From Theocolax elegans (taxonomy: Eukaryota > Arthropoda > Insecta > Hymenoptera > Cerocephalidae), in contig CM047427.1 in assembly GCA_026168455.1 (NCBI GenBank), positions 57,161,749-57,225,748 of the forward strand: a stretch of DNA of 64,000 bases, read 5' to 3'. The notes beneath the pieces were generated by a model that was not told the origin of the DNA, did not search any database, and saw nothing but the letters and a program-made list of their open reading frames with translations. The first letter of the stretch is position 1. Each line of letters starts with the position of its first letter. Position numbers and translations under genes: made by a program. Shown one piece after another: positions 23,007 through 35,153 of this stretch.

Positions 23007-23600
23007 ATATTTAAATTAATGTACATAATAAACATTATTGTGGCGATTACTCAGCCAATATCATATGATTTACATAATATTTATGGAGAAAATAATTAGT
23101 ATTTAATTAATTTTAGGTAATTCATAACAAATGCATGTAAAATTATGAAAGTATATTTTTTAACGATTAATAAAGCAATATTTATAGAATTTATATTTAA
23201 TTTTGTGTACATACGTACATATATGGCGATTTCTCAGTCAATTCTATATACTTTATATTTAAATTAATGTACATAGTAAACATTAAGGTGGCGATTACTC
23301 AGCCAATATCATACTATTTATATTAATTAATTTTCAAATATTTCAGAGTAAGCTATATTTTTTGTATGAACATTTGTGTGTATATATGGCGATATCTCAG
23401 CCAATTCTACTTAATTTATATTTAAATTAATGTACATAATAAACATTACGGTGGCGATTACTCAGCCAATAATTAGTTAATTCATAATAAATCGAACAAA
23501 CATAATATTTTATGTTGGCGATTAATCAGCCAATACCATACTATTTATAATAATTAATTTTCAAATATTTCAGAGTAAACTATATTATTTGTATAAACAT
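23007..23600. repeat. degenerate tandem repeat at the Helitron 3' side
   Basis: The segment GGCGATTACTCAGCCAATA or a near copy recurs at about 23042, 23224, 23290, 23386, 23453 and 23516. It lies within a larger unit that includes ATTTAAATTAATGTACATA and TTTCAAATATTTCAGAGTAA. The last unit runs into the final codons of the helicase reading frame, so the repeat includes the end of the coding sequence. Confidence 0.75.
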
Positions 23601-25640
23601 TTGTGTTTTTACTAAGAATTTGTTTTTTATATTTATTGTTTACTATTTTATCATCATTTTTATTATTTGTAAATACTTTTAAATTAGTCTTTGATGTTGT
23701 TCTCGATAAAGCTACGTATAATTGTCCATGGCTAAATACAGGTGTGCATAAGTATAAACCAACTTTGTTAAATGATTGACCTTGAGCTTTATTTATAGTC
23801 ATAGTAAAGCTAAGTCTTACTGGTAACTGTCTCCTTACCATATGAAAAGGGATTTCTTCTAATGATGGATATAAATCAATACGTGGTAATAATACTATCT
23901 TGCCAGCATTTTTACCTGTAATGATTTCTACTGTAATAATATATTGCTTAATGTCTTTGATCATCATTCTGGTGCCGTTACAAAGCCCGATGTTGATGTC
24001 TAAATTTCTTAAACAACTAACTATTGCACCGTTTTTTAATATTAATTTATGTGGAGGTAATCCATTAGGTGTTATATGAATTTAAAAATTCAGTTGGGAT
24101 TGATTCTGTTAACGTATTAGTAACATCACTTTCAATTCTATCATAGCTATAGAATACATAATTATTTCCATCAATCTTTTCGATTGTATCTTCATTAACT
24201 TCTAATACATTAGAATTTAAAGGGGTTAATATTACTTTATTTTTTAATGTTGGGTCATTAGGATGTATCTTATTTCCAAATATTTCTGTAATTAAATCAT
24301 TATCACAAATAAATTGTGTTGGTATTTCTTTAACGTTGTGTTGTAATTCATAGTTTGACAAATTTTCATTCTCTCCTATTTCGAGTAATCAATTTTTAAA
24401 ACTATTGTCTGGCGTTTGTAACCTTAAATTTTCAGTTAATGACAACTTTGAAAAATATTGCCATAATAAACTTCTTTTAACACAAGTTTCAATAATTTTA
24501 GTTCTATTCCCATGTGGTACTATTGGCAGGGTTTGTCTAAAGTCACCAGAAGTTACGATAACTTTTCCTCCAAAAGGAAGATCATTTTTAGATGCATCTC
24601 TAAAAAATTTATCAATTGTTTCAAAAGCGTACCTTGAAACCATTGATATTTCATCCCAAATTATAATTTTAATATTTTTTAAATAAGTACCATATTTTGA
24701 ATTAGGATCTATATTACATGTTGATTGTTCATTAATATTTAACGGTAACTTAAATGTACTATGCACAGTTTTCCCATTAATTAACAAATTAGCAGCAATA
24801 CCAGTCCAAGCCATTGTGATAAATGAGACATTCATTGATATTAAATATGTAATAATAACATTATGTAAATAACTCTTACCACTCCCACCAGGTCCATCAA
24901 TAAAATAACATTTACTGCCAATGTTATTAATCGTTGCATTGATGACCAAATCATATATTTGTTTTTGTTTAATCGTTAAAGAACTTAACAAAGCTTTTAA
25001 TGTATTAGTATAATTATATGCATTTAATTCATGATTATCATAATAATTTACTTCATAATTATCTATATTGGGTATATGAAAATCATTTAATTTCATTCCA
25101 TGTAATGAAAAATTTTTTCAATATTATTCAAAGCTTTTTTTTCACCTTCAATATTTGGTAGTTTTGGATCCATAAAATGAATTTTATGTTTATTATATAA
25201 ATCCAAGGAATTAATTGGTTTGCAAAACCAATGCAAGAATAAATGCAAATATTGACACATGGATTTAGGGAACTTGAATACCACGGCTTCTGCTAAACAT
25301 TTATCCCATTCATCGTCTGTACAAACAATATCTCTTAATAAACAGGCATCTTCATATGTATCGTAAATAATACCATTTACAGTTCGTATATCCGCAAATG
25401 ATTTTGCTTTTCGTACATGTCATAATAGTAGTCGTAGGAAAAATGTTTCACGTTTATTCCGATTTACGAAATACATTCTACTTATGATAGGTTTATTAAA
25501 TTGTTTTCTTTTAGTCCATTTTTTATTTTTTATGTTAAAAACGTAATGTTGAGGAATTTCAGTATATAAATATTGTGTTGCATTTTCGTCTTCTTTGTTC
25601 AATTTAAACCATGATGTCAATGTTGTATTAATATTTTTAT
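23554..25640 (-). pseudogene. Helitron Pif1-like helicase (broken)
   Basis: Minus-strand fragments in order give the helicase part of a Helitron RepHel protein. They comprise a WFKLN...YLYTEIP...FFLRLLL region (25620-25420), HLFLHWF (about 25250), Walker A GPGGSGKS (about 24890), IIWDEISMVSR Walker B (about 24655), SGDFRQTLP (about 24530), and finally TINKAQGQSF...SHGQLYVALSR (23800-23690, motifs V-VI). I see stops near 25435 and 24390 and frameshifts near 25095 and 24075. No Rep/HUH nuclease domain is present; the sequence stops at the MITE at 25648. Rolling-circle transposition helicase by family; dead here. Confidence 0.92.
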
Positions 25641-25647
25641 CAATTAA

Positions 25648-25782
25648 CCTTTATACTGCCGGCATTTTTGCCTTATAAATTGATATTTTTGATGTGCAAA
25701 ATTTATACATAAAAACACCTCATATCTCTATAGTTGTCAAGGTCACAGGTGGCTCATATATGAGCCAGTCCGGCAGTCTAAA
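25648..25782. mobile_element. 135-bp piggyBac-like MITE (TTAA-flanked)
   Basis: TTAA duplications flank it at 25644-25647 and 25783-25786. The ends CCTTTATACTGCCGGC and complement TTTAGACTGCCGGAC are inverted repeats. A TGGCTCATATATGAGCCA palindrome (18 bp) sits near the right end. TTAA targets and ACTGCC-type ends are typical of piggyBac-derived MITEs. It truncates the Helitron frame. Confidence 0.8.
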
Positions 25783-25900
25783 TTAATTGGACTTGGTTAG
25801 AGGTCGCGAGTGTTAATGTGCGCGTGTGCGTCGGCTCGGTTTTTGTTTTATGTTTATTTACATAGAATTGATCTGTATCGTGAATCGTATTATGTACAAA

Positions 25901-26792
25901 CCCTATTAAAAAAATTAGTACAAATTTAGTACAAAATCAGTACCGAATTTGGTACTAAACTAGTACAAAATTAGTATAAAATTCGTACAAAATTTGTACA
26001 AATTTCGTACCTAAAAAGTCCGAATTCACAGTTCTAAATTTGTACGGAATTTGTACAGAATTTGTACAAAATTTGTACAGAATTTGTACAAAATTTGTAC
26101 AGAATTTGTACAGAATTTGTACAAAATTTGTACAGAATTTGTACAAAATTTGTACAGAATTTGTACAAAATTTGTACAGAATTTGTACAAAATTTGTACA
26201 GAAGTTGTACAAAATTTGTACAAAATTTTTACAGAATTTGTACTAAATTTGTACAGAATTTGTACAGAATTTGTACAAAATTTGTACTAAATTTGTATTA
26301 AGTTTATGGGAATACTATTTCAATTTTGTATTTCATGTCGTATACTGATTTTATACATATTGTATACAAATAAATTGTATACATTTTGTATACAATCTGT
26401 ATACTATTTTTTTACGTGGGTTGTACGATTTCGCACAGATTTTGTACCGATTTAGAACAGATTTAGTAGTAATTTAATGCTACATTATTGACTGCATTTT
26501 TCTTTATCTATAGTACACGACATGAAATACAAAATTGAAATAGTATTCCCATAAACTTAATACAAATTTAGTACAAATTTTGTACAAATTTAGTACAAAT
26601 TTTGTACAAATTCTGTACAAATTTTGTACAATTTTTGTACAAATTCCGTACAAATTTAGAACTGTGAATTCGGACTTTTTAGGTACGAATTTTGTACAAA
26701 TTTTGTACGTAATTTATACTAATTTTGTACTAATTTAGTACCAAATTCGGTACTGATTTTGTACTAAATTTGTACTAATTTTTTTAATAGGG
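25901..26792. mobile_element. foldback with expanded 11-bp minisatellite
   Basis: The outer ends CCCTATTAAAAAAATTAGTA and its complement are mirrored, as are the inner landmarks AAAAAGTCCGAATTCACAG (about 26015) and its complement (about 26665). Between them the unit GTACAAAATTT/GTACAGAATTT is repeated: about 22 units in the left arm (26042-26290) but far fewer in the right (26560-26660). Overlapping 65-85-codon ORFs in all frames follow from the 11-bp period and are not genes. Confidence 0.88.
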
Positions 26793-26968
26793 AATATTAA
26801 ACTAAATGCCGTGAACAAAGGTAGATGTAAAGTCTGTGCTAGGTTATTCTGAAAAATGTAAAATTAGATGGTAGGGTAGGTTGGACAAGTTTGAGGTTAG
26901 ATTAGAGAATTTTATGATAAAAGAAAACGCGCGAATCAGATAGAGTACAATACAAGTAAAGTGTAAAC

Positions 26969-27991
26969 ATGGATACGAGAAATAAACTGAAGAAAGAGGA
27001 CAATGTGAAAAATAATATGGTGAATTCCAAAGGTTCCGGGAATAAACTGCAAACTACGTTGGACGGTAAAATAAAAAGAATATCTTTGGAAGCATGTGAA
27101 AAAACATATATAGAAGCGCGCGAGAAAGAAATGAAAGAAATGAAAGAATTTCGAGAAAGCATTATGCAAGAGTTTAAATACATTAGACAGGAAAGGGAAA
27201 AGATAGATAGGTTAAAAAAAGAATTAAAGGAAAGGGACGAATGCTTGTTAGAGAGGATAGAAAAGATAGAAAAAAGGATGGAAGATTGGGAAAAAAGGGA
27301 AAGAGATGGAGAAGGCAGAGTAGGTGATGATGAAGGCTCACAGCAAGTCTCGGGCATCGGAGAGTTCTCGCGTCGCGGCGCGGAAGAGCATCCAAAGCAT
27401 GGGGGGCAACCGTATGCGTTTGGATCAAACATCGCGAGCGATAGAAGGATGTTAACAGAAAACGAGGTTAAAAAATGCGTAAGCTAATATCAGCACAAGA
27501 TAAAACAGAGAGACAGGAAAATATTGTAATAAAAGGAGCTGAGGCAAGCTATAACGAAAGGGACGGTAAAAAATGGACCGAAGATTTTATAATGGAGAAA
27601 CTCAAAATTAAAATAGGCGTTAAGGAGGTTAGAAAAATAGGTAAAATAATAATTGCGAAAGTAGGAAATAGGGAAGAAAAAATGGCAGTTATGAAAAACA
27701 AAAATAAACTTATAGGCTCGAGAATCTATATAGACAATGATCGTTCATATGAGGAAAGAAAAAGGCAGGAATGTATTGTTAACTGGGTAAAAGAAAAAAC
27801 GCTTAGGTTGCAACGTTAAAGCGGGCTTCGGGAGAATTTTATTTAACAATGTATGGATTAAGTGGGAAGACAGACATAAAATAGAAAACTTAGGAAGCGC
27901 AAATCAGAATAACAGAGTAGTATCCGAGGTAGGAATTGCTGTAGGGAATAACGCAGACAGTCTCGAAAACGTAAATCAATTTTTTCAATAA
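26969..27991 (+). pseudogene. LINE ORF1 (coiled-coil, RRM-like)
   Basis: The first 172 codons (26969-27487) encode a highly charged coiled coil rich in Glu, Lys and Arg, with repeated EMKEMKE and EKIEKRME segments. The frame then shifts in an A6 run near 27470 and continues as an RRM-like part (ENIVIKGAE, IIIAKVGNREEKMAVMKNK) to 27819. After another shift it runs to a stop at about 27991. ORF1 proteins bind element RNA and form the ribonucleoprotein particle. With two one-base corrections it would be one protein, so the breaks may be recent or sequencing errors. Confidence 0.78.
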
Positions 27992-28029
27992 ATCAGAAAT
28001 GGTGCGACTTCATAGTAGAGAGGGAGGAA

Positions 28030-28775
28030 TATAAGAAATATAATTTTCTGGAATATTGCAGGGATTTGGAGTAAAGATAGAGATTTCTGGAAATACATAG
28101 GTCAATGGGACTTTATAAGCTTAACTGAGACATGGGTAGAGGAAAAAGATAAAGAGAGTCTAGAACTATTACTTCCGAAAGAGTTTATTTGGGAAATCAT
28201 CATAGCGACAAGAGACCATAAAAAAGGTAAGGCAAAAGGCAAATTTCTAATAGGCATAAAGAAGTCATGGTTTAAAGAAGGAAGTAAAATAGGAATCAAA
28301 ATAGAGGAGGGAATAATTAAATCAATAATTAAAGGAGAATCGGGAAATATGATAATTTGGTCGATCTATAATTGGGGTATTTAAATAAAAACTGAGAAAT
28401 TATAGGAGATAGCGAATTATTTAAAGAAGAGAAAACAGTAATTGGCGGGGATTTTAATATAGGAATAGGAGAAGGAGGACAATTTTGGGGTTTAGATAAT
28501 GACCAACTATATAGAAAAAGGAAAAGTAAAGACAAGGTAATTAGTAATGGTGGGACAGGAATGTTAGAGTTTATTGAAAAAAACGGGTGGATAGTTTTAA
28601 ATGGGATAGCGACAGGTGATGAGAAAGGGGAATTTACTTTTGTGGGGGCAAGGGGATGCTCGGTAATTGATTACTTTTAACTTCCACAGAGTTATGGGTA
28701 GAAGATAGGGTGGACTCAGATCATGTTCCGATCCGCCTTGTCCTACAAGTGAAAAGTGACGAAAACCAAAGAATA
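28030..28775 (+). pseudogene. LINE ORF2 N-terminal AP endonuclease (broken)
   Basis: The frame at 28033 gives IIFWNIAG and, further on, ISLTETWVEE. Later, in shifted frames, come GGDFNIG (about 28445), SVIDY (about 28658) and SDHVP (about 28717). These are the asparagine, glutamate, aspartate and final SDH motifs of the APE-like endonuclease that nicks target DNA. Frameshifts occur near 28380 and 28675. Confidence 0.8.
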
Positions 28776-28960
28776 AAAGAAAATATGACCGAGAAAAAAG
28801 ACTCAACCAGAGAAATTATAACCTGGAGTGAAGAGGATATAACAGAATACATATAACAAGAATATTAGATAATCCTATAGACAAGGATGATACGACGGAA
28901 ACTGGATGGCTGAAGATTAAAACAGAGGTTCTAAGCAAAATCAAAAGGAAAGTTATAAAA

Positions 28961-30893
28961 TTGGAATACTGGAAAATTGGAATGAGAATATGGTGGAACA
29001 GGAATTGCGCCAAGAAAACAAGACAGGTTAAAAAAGCTTTAGAAGATTGGAAAAAAGGTAGAATAGCGAAATCAATATATACAAATAAAAGGAAAGAATG
29101 GAGAAATTATTGTGAAGAAAGAAAAAAGGAATTTTTAGAAATGGTAGCAGCGGAACTAAGGAATTTATCCACGGAAGAAGAGATATGGAAATTTATAAAT
29201 AGAGGAAAAAGAAGAAAAACAAAATAGAAAATAACATAAAAGAAGAATGGGTGACATACTTCAATAAACTATTAGAGGGATCAGAAATTAAAAAATTAGG
29301 TCAAAAAAGAATTTGGAATTCAAAGACAGTAGAGGAAAAAATAAATACATTGGAAATAAGAAGAGCTTGGAATATGTTAAAAAAGAAAAAAGCACCCGGA
29401 TACGATCAAATACCGAATAAAGCTTGGATTTATGGAGGGGAGGATATGATAAATAATCAAATATGTATATTAGGAAAAGTATGGGACGGAGAAGATATAC
29501 CTGAAGATTGGAAAATAGGAATTATAGTACCTCTGTATAAAGAAGGTGACATAAATGTAACAAGCAACTATAGAGGAATAACACTATTGTCAACAGCATA
29601 TAAATTATACACGGAAATAATAAAGAGGAGGTTGGAAAATGAAGTGGAAGAGAAAGTACTATTACCAAAGGATCAAGCCGGATTTAGGAAAGGAAGGTCA
29701 ACTATCGACGACATATATATTTTAAATCATATAACTCAAAAGGGTAAAGTTAATAAAGAAAAAGTTTATGTAGTGTTCGTAGATTTAAAAGCAGCCTTTG
29801 ACACAGTCGACAGAGATAAATTGTGGAAAATCATGCATAGGTGCGGTATAAGTAATTATTTAACAGAGAGAATAATTGGCCTATACCAGAAGAAACCAAA
29901 ATGAGTATAAGGGTAGGAAACAAAATTTCGAGAGAATTTTGGACGACAAAAGGTTTGAGACAAGGATGCATACGGAGTTCAATTCTGTTCTGCTTATATA
30001 TAGCGGATTTAGAGAAGGATCTTGAGAAAAGAGTAATAGGGGGGATAAAGATAGGATCTATGAGAATATGGCCTCTAGCTTATGCGGATGACGTAATTAT
30101 GTTAGCCAAAAAAAGAGAGGCATTAGTTGATATGTTAGATACATTAAAAAAATTCCTAAGGGATAGAAATCTTATATTAAATAAGGAAAAGACAAAAATC
30201 CTTGTCTTTAACAGAGGCAGAAACGGGAAAAAAGAAAAATGGTATTGGGAAGGGGAAGAGTTAGGAGAAGTTAGCATATTTAAATATCTAGGATTTAATT
30301 TCAACAAAGAAAGAAATTATAAGGAACAGGTAAAGGAACTTCGAGAAAAAGGGATAGTGGCTGCAAAATTAACTTGGGGGTTAGGGGAAAGAAAATGTGT
30401 AGGAAATTTTAGGAGAAGAATGATGCTATTTAACTATTTAGCTAGGAGCGTTATGGAATACGGGGTAGACATTTGGGGATGGGAAGAAATGAAGGAACTA
30501 GAAAAATTAAAAACAAATTACATAAAAGGAATTTTAAAGGTAGATTATAACACGCCGAACCATATTATATACAAGGAATCAGATTCCAAGAAATTGAAAG
30601 TTACGTGGGGAATAGGAGCGTTAAAATTTGAAGAGAAGATAGCAAAATTAGGAGACGAAAGACTAATAAGGAAATGCTGGGAAGAAAAAGTTGAGAGAAA
30701 TATGAGGGAAGTGTACAGTGTAAAGAGGGAAATATTTCTTAATAATTTAGGATTTAGCACGATATATATAAAGAACAAATTGAAAATAGGAGACAATCTA
30801 AGTACCCTGCGCTTTGAGGAGACTGTAAGACATAGAAGAACAAAGTATATTAAGCAAAATAAGGGACTCGAAATACAACCCCAGGTATTTTAA
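28961..30893 (+). pseudogene. LINE ORF2 reverse transcriptase (frameshifted)
   Basis: 28961-29227 carries the linker. 29251-29904 holds KKKKAPGYDQIPNKAW, the SNYRGITLLST block, QAGFRKGRSTIDDIY and VFVDLKAAFDTVDR (motif A aspartate). After a one-base shift at about 29900 the next frame (29901-30893) has TKGLRQGC (motif B) and LAYADDVIML (motif C with the catalytic DD), then the thumb and a long basic C-terminal region. Catalytic residues are intact; only the frame is broken. This is the enzyme of target-primed reverse transcription. Confidence 0.92.
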
Positions 30894-30897
30894 CCAT

Positions 30898-31146
30898 ATG
30901 TGTACAGGTCTTCCCGAATATCTCAAAGTAAATTATAACAAAGAGGAAACGAGAACGATTGCGAGATTAAGGTGCGGTAATCTTGAAAATGCAAACCTAT
31001 ACTGGCGAGAAGATTCTAAAAGGTTATGTAAATTATGTAAAAATGAGAAAGGAACGTTAGAACACTATCTTTATGAATGTAACCAAACCAAAAACATAAC
31101 AAATAGTCTTAGGTTTAAAAAAAATGGAAAATATAATCTTGATTAA
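30898..31146 (+). pseudogene. LINE ORF2 C-terminal Cys-His motif
   Basis: After a further frameshift, this 82-codon piece contains CKLCKNEKGTLEHYLYEC, a Cys-x2-Cys...His...Cys knuckle common at the end of LINE ORF2 proteins. 31147-31556 is the putative 3' UTR. Confidence 0.7.
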
Positions 31147-33126
31147 AAAATTTTTAAAGGATAAAGAGATAATAAAAATGTTAGGTAGGATAGAAATGGA
31201 AATAGACAGGAGAGATAAAGAAAAAGAAAAAATATTAGTTAGTAGGTAATTTTAATTTGTAGCCTTAGATTAGAATTGAAACTAAGTCAATATGCGTTTA
31301 TTAAAGAGCCGACGAGTATGAAGTATGCTATTAAATGTATGCCGCTATTTGAAATAAAGAAAGAGGAAAAAATATATTTAATTAGAGATATACATATGAT
31401 TATTTTTCGTCTTTTTTTGTTATTTTAATGTACGGGAATGAATAATGTAAAAAATACGACTAAAGAGAGAATGAGTTAAATCGTATAAGAAAAGAAAATT
31501 TTGTAAACTAAGTCCATTTCTGGGCCTATATGGCCGAAATAAAGTTTATATATAAATTAAAATTAATTATATGTATTTACAAAGGTGGTGTTTTACAGAA
31601 AGGTGAAGGTGCACCAGACACAATGAATGGATCGCCTCGCTTTATTATCGAAAATCAAGTACATAGAAGTTTTCGCCGATTCGGGATGGATAGAATAGAA
31701 GTTCAAGGAAGAATAGGACAACCAGCACCTAATGCAAATATATACGAGTGGATGGAAGGAGCTCTTAGTGACTTACATCATAATTTATGTGGCGATTGTA
31801 TTGATATGATTTTAATGTGAAAGATCTATGAAAGATGTTATGCAGTGCTGCTGAAAGTGCGATTTTCACATTGATGTCTCGTTGAAGATTAAATGTGCTA
31901 TTATTGTTTAAAGTGTTTCGGGTTATGGTCGAGTTAGGTTGACAGAACGAAGTGTACTTAAAAAGTCAATTTTAACTATAAGGAACGATGATCGTTTTTG
32001 CCACGTTCTCTAGTAACAGCATTGACTTATATCATTAGAAAACATATACGTTCGGAACAGCTGTACGAGTATTGGATAGCTATCAGAAATTTCAAGAGAC
32101 CCGTACAAAAAGAACCCGCCTTAGATTTATCAACTTTAATGCAGGTTGTCATACCTGCTACAGGATGTGGACTTAATGAAATTCATCGTTTTCAAGAATT
32201 TTTTGCTGAACGTGGTATCGTTATAGTAGTACAGAATTTTCAAAACTTCGGATGTGATTACAAAATTTGTGATGGATACACGTAAAATCATTATCACATT
32301 TTCTAAATTTGATAAGAACTAGCGGTAGGAGGGGGGTATTGTATACCATGCAATCAAAGTACCAAAAATGTTGAAAACGATAAATGTTCTCACAGATGTT
32401 ATAAATGCATGCAAATTCCACCGTGCTGTGTCAATGAAATTTTTAAAAAATGTACGTTATATCTAAGAAGTTTCTTTGGTGAAGTGTGTTTCGATAATCA
32501 TCTCAAACATGGATCATTCAAGAAGGATTTTAGCGTTTGTAGAGCTATACACATTTGTCAATCTTGCTGAAAAACGGTGCGTGTATATAATCGACAAGAA
32601 AAACACGAGTGTGGTTTCGTATATTGCAATATTTATAATGATCGACTACCAAGTGGCCATTTTCGTTATGTCCAACCTATCAAACGCAATAAGCAGACTT
32701 TTAAAACAATTTTCTCATTTTATGATTTCGAAACAGAACATATATTATCTGTATCGGGTAATGCTGATAAAAAAATACACGTTCCAAATCTGTGCGTAGT
32801 GTAACAAGTTAGTAGTTATTGTCTTGAAGATACCAATATTTCAAATAGATATGTACAATGCGGTATACGTGAATATATATTTAAAAGAGATCCTGTCAAA
32901 GAACTAGTCGAGCTCGTTTTGATTCCTCGAAAAATATTCAAAAATGTTATTTGCATTACCCACAATTCACAAGGTTTTGATGCTTAATTTATATTTAAAT
33001 ATCTTGTAGAGAAACAAAGCGGTCGTGTCAAAGCAACTGTTATTTTGAATGGATCGAAAATAATTTTGATGGAATTTAAGAACGTTAAATTTATTGATAG
33101 TTAGAATTACTTCCACATGCCACTAA

Positions 33127-33800
33127 CAAGGGGAGTACATGACCTCCGGGAAATGGATCTTATCCTAATTTTGGTATATCTTTTGCAATGTAGAAATATG
33201 AAGAAAGGCAAGTATTGCTTACCAATGGCCACATTGACGAAAGTTATTCGACATCTTATAATAATTTCAGTGAAAATTACTTTCAGTTTAATCGTTTATA
33301 ACTTTGAAACAAATAAAGCTGAACAAACTGAACCGAAAACCAGAAGAAAGTCGAGTTCAAGTAGATAAATTTAAAAAAAAGAAGCTAAAATTGCTCCATT
33401 TGAAGTAAAGTTATGAAGAAAATAAGAAATTGAAGAATTTTGGGCTAAAATAACAATAAACTTTTCATATTAAATTTTGGTTAAAATATTTTCAATTTTT
33501 TTATTTTCTTCATAACTTTACTTCAAACAGACCAATTTTAGCTTCTTTTTTTTTAAATTATAACTACTTGAATTCAACTTTCTTCTGGTTTTCGGTTCGA
33601 TTGTTTATTTTATTGGTTTCGGAGTTATAGGCGATTAAACTGAAAGTAATTTTCATTGAAATTATTGTTAGATGTCGAATAACTTTCGTCAATGTGGCCA
33701 TTGGCAAGCAGTAACTTGGCTTTCTTCATATTTCTACATTACAAAAGATATACCAAAGTTAGGATAAGATCTGTTTTCCGGAGGTCATGTACTTCCCTTG
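33127..33800. mobile_element. ~675-bp Harbinger-like foldback, copy C, in polymerase gene
   Basis: The hairpin element begins CAAGGGGAGTACATGACCTC and is flanked by TAA at 33124-33126 and 33801-33803. Removing the element and one TAA restores an uninterrupted polymerase reading frame at this spot. That proves insertion with a 3-bp duplication. It is homologous to 14733-15409, and the same family as 17661-18336. Confidence 0.92.
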
Positions 33801-35087
33801 TAAGTACTTTACCAAAAGCATATAGTTTATCCGGAATTGAAAAGGGTACATTTCCACATTTATTTAACAGACAAGAAAACCAATCTTATATCGGACCATT
33901 TGGAATAGTATGCTCCAGGCAGTATGCATCCTAATGTAAGAGAAAATTTGTTTTCTTGGTATGAAGAATAACAGGAGACCGGATATATTTTTAATTTTAA
34001 GAAAGAAATTGTAAAATATCGTAAGCAAGACGTGAACAATTTGAGGTTGGCTTGCTTGAATTTTTGGTCAACGTTTATAAAATATGATGTAGACCCATTC
34101 GTGGAATGTTCTACAATAGCTTCGGAATGGATGCACGTTTATAGAAAGAATTTTTTGAAGAATATATATAATTCCAACAGGATGATATTGACTTGCAGAT
34201 AATCAATCTACCAAAGTAATTCAGTGTTTATATTGGATGGAGAAAAAGGAATTAAATAGAGAAATTGTGCACGCTGGTGGCTGTTGTGCAAAAAATATTA
34301 CAGGGGATTCCGGTGGACGGATACTGCATGCCCACAGAACATGAATGTCATAACGTTATAGTTCTCCAATTCCGTGGCTGTTGCTGGCATGATAGTCCGC
34401 GATGTTATAAATAAATAGAGGTGAAATTTTGTTTGACAGTCGATAGATAAATGATAGATTCGAAAAAATTAACGTCATTTCTGAAAAAATCATATTTATG
34501 AGTTAATTGAAATTTGGGAGTGCGTTAACAAGGAAGTTTCTCAAAGTGACGAAGTGTATCAATTCCTATGAAAAATAAACATCTTATTAGATCGAAAGCC
34601 ACTAGATCCTCACGACACTTTCTTTCGTAGGCGTACGAGTAACATGGTAAAAGTATACGATTGTAGCGAAGAAAATATGCTATTGGTCCTCCAAAATTGT
34701 ATGTAAAGGTGGAAGAATGTCAAAAACTTATAGGACTTTGACCCGATATATCAAATGACAATGGTCTGATTATGTGTGATGTACTACCCCCGAGAAATTT
34801 GTACCATCCAGTCTTGCCTGTGGTTTACGGTACAAGTGACGAAAGTTGAAGTTCCGCTACGGTGTGAAGTTGGCGCCCGAGGTGAAGCCGAGGGTGTCAT
34901 ATCACACAGTGGCGGGCCTTTAACATTCGTCGCGTGTACCGTATACTATTTTTCTTGATGCCAGGTCGAAAGAACATTTTTAGTTTGGACCAATAATGAT
35001 AAGTACATAAAAATTGCGCTAAGCTTCTCGCACATTATACCAACCTTTAAAATATCCTAATCTCGATTTGAACGATGATCTCGAGTG

Positions 35088-35153
35088 GTTTCGATGCCCG
35101 CCGCGACATTTGTGGCACGAGCGAAGCGAGTGTTGCTGGTCGTGGTGGCGGGC
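35088..35153. repeat. GC-rich hairpin
   Basis: TTTCGATGCCCGCC and its exact complement flank a ~38-nt loop that itself contains CACGAGCGAAGCGAGTG, a second short hairpin. Confidence 0.7.

Larger units (their letters stand above)
26870..31556 (+). mobile_element. APE-type LINE (non-LTR retrotransposon), full-length but frameshifted
   Basis: The order is ORF1 (coiled coil plus RRM-like), then AP-endonuclease, reverse transcriptase and a C-terminal cysteine-histidine motif. The 3' UTR appears to end around GGCCGAAATAAAGTTTATA (31531-31549). The element lies directly 5' of the Polinton polymerase sequence, so it inserted at or near that gene's start. Each reading frame is broken, mostly by single-base changes in A runs. 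The exact clade (Jockey/I/R1-like) is not resolved from sequence alone. 25787-25900 and 26793-26870 show nothing else. Confidence 0.88.

Noticed and set aside
26040..26301. Overlapping 65-85-codon ORFs in five frames
   Set aside because: The 11-bp period keeps every frame open. They reflect the minisatellite, not proteins.
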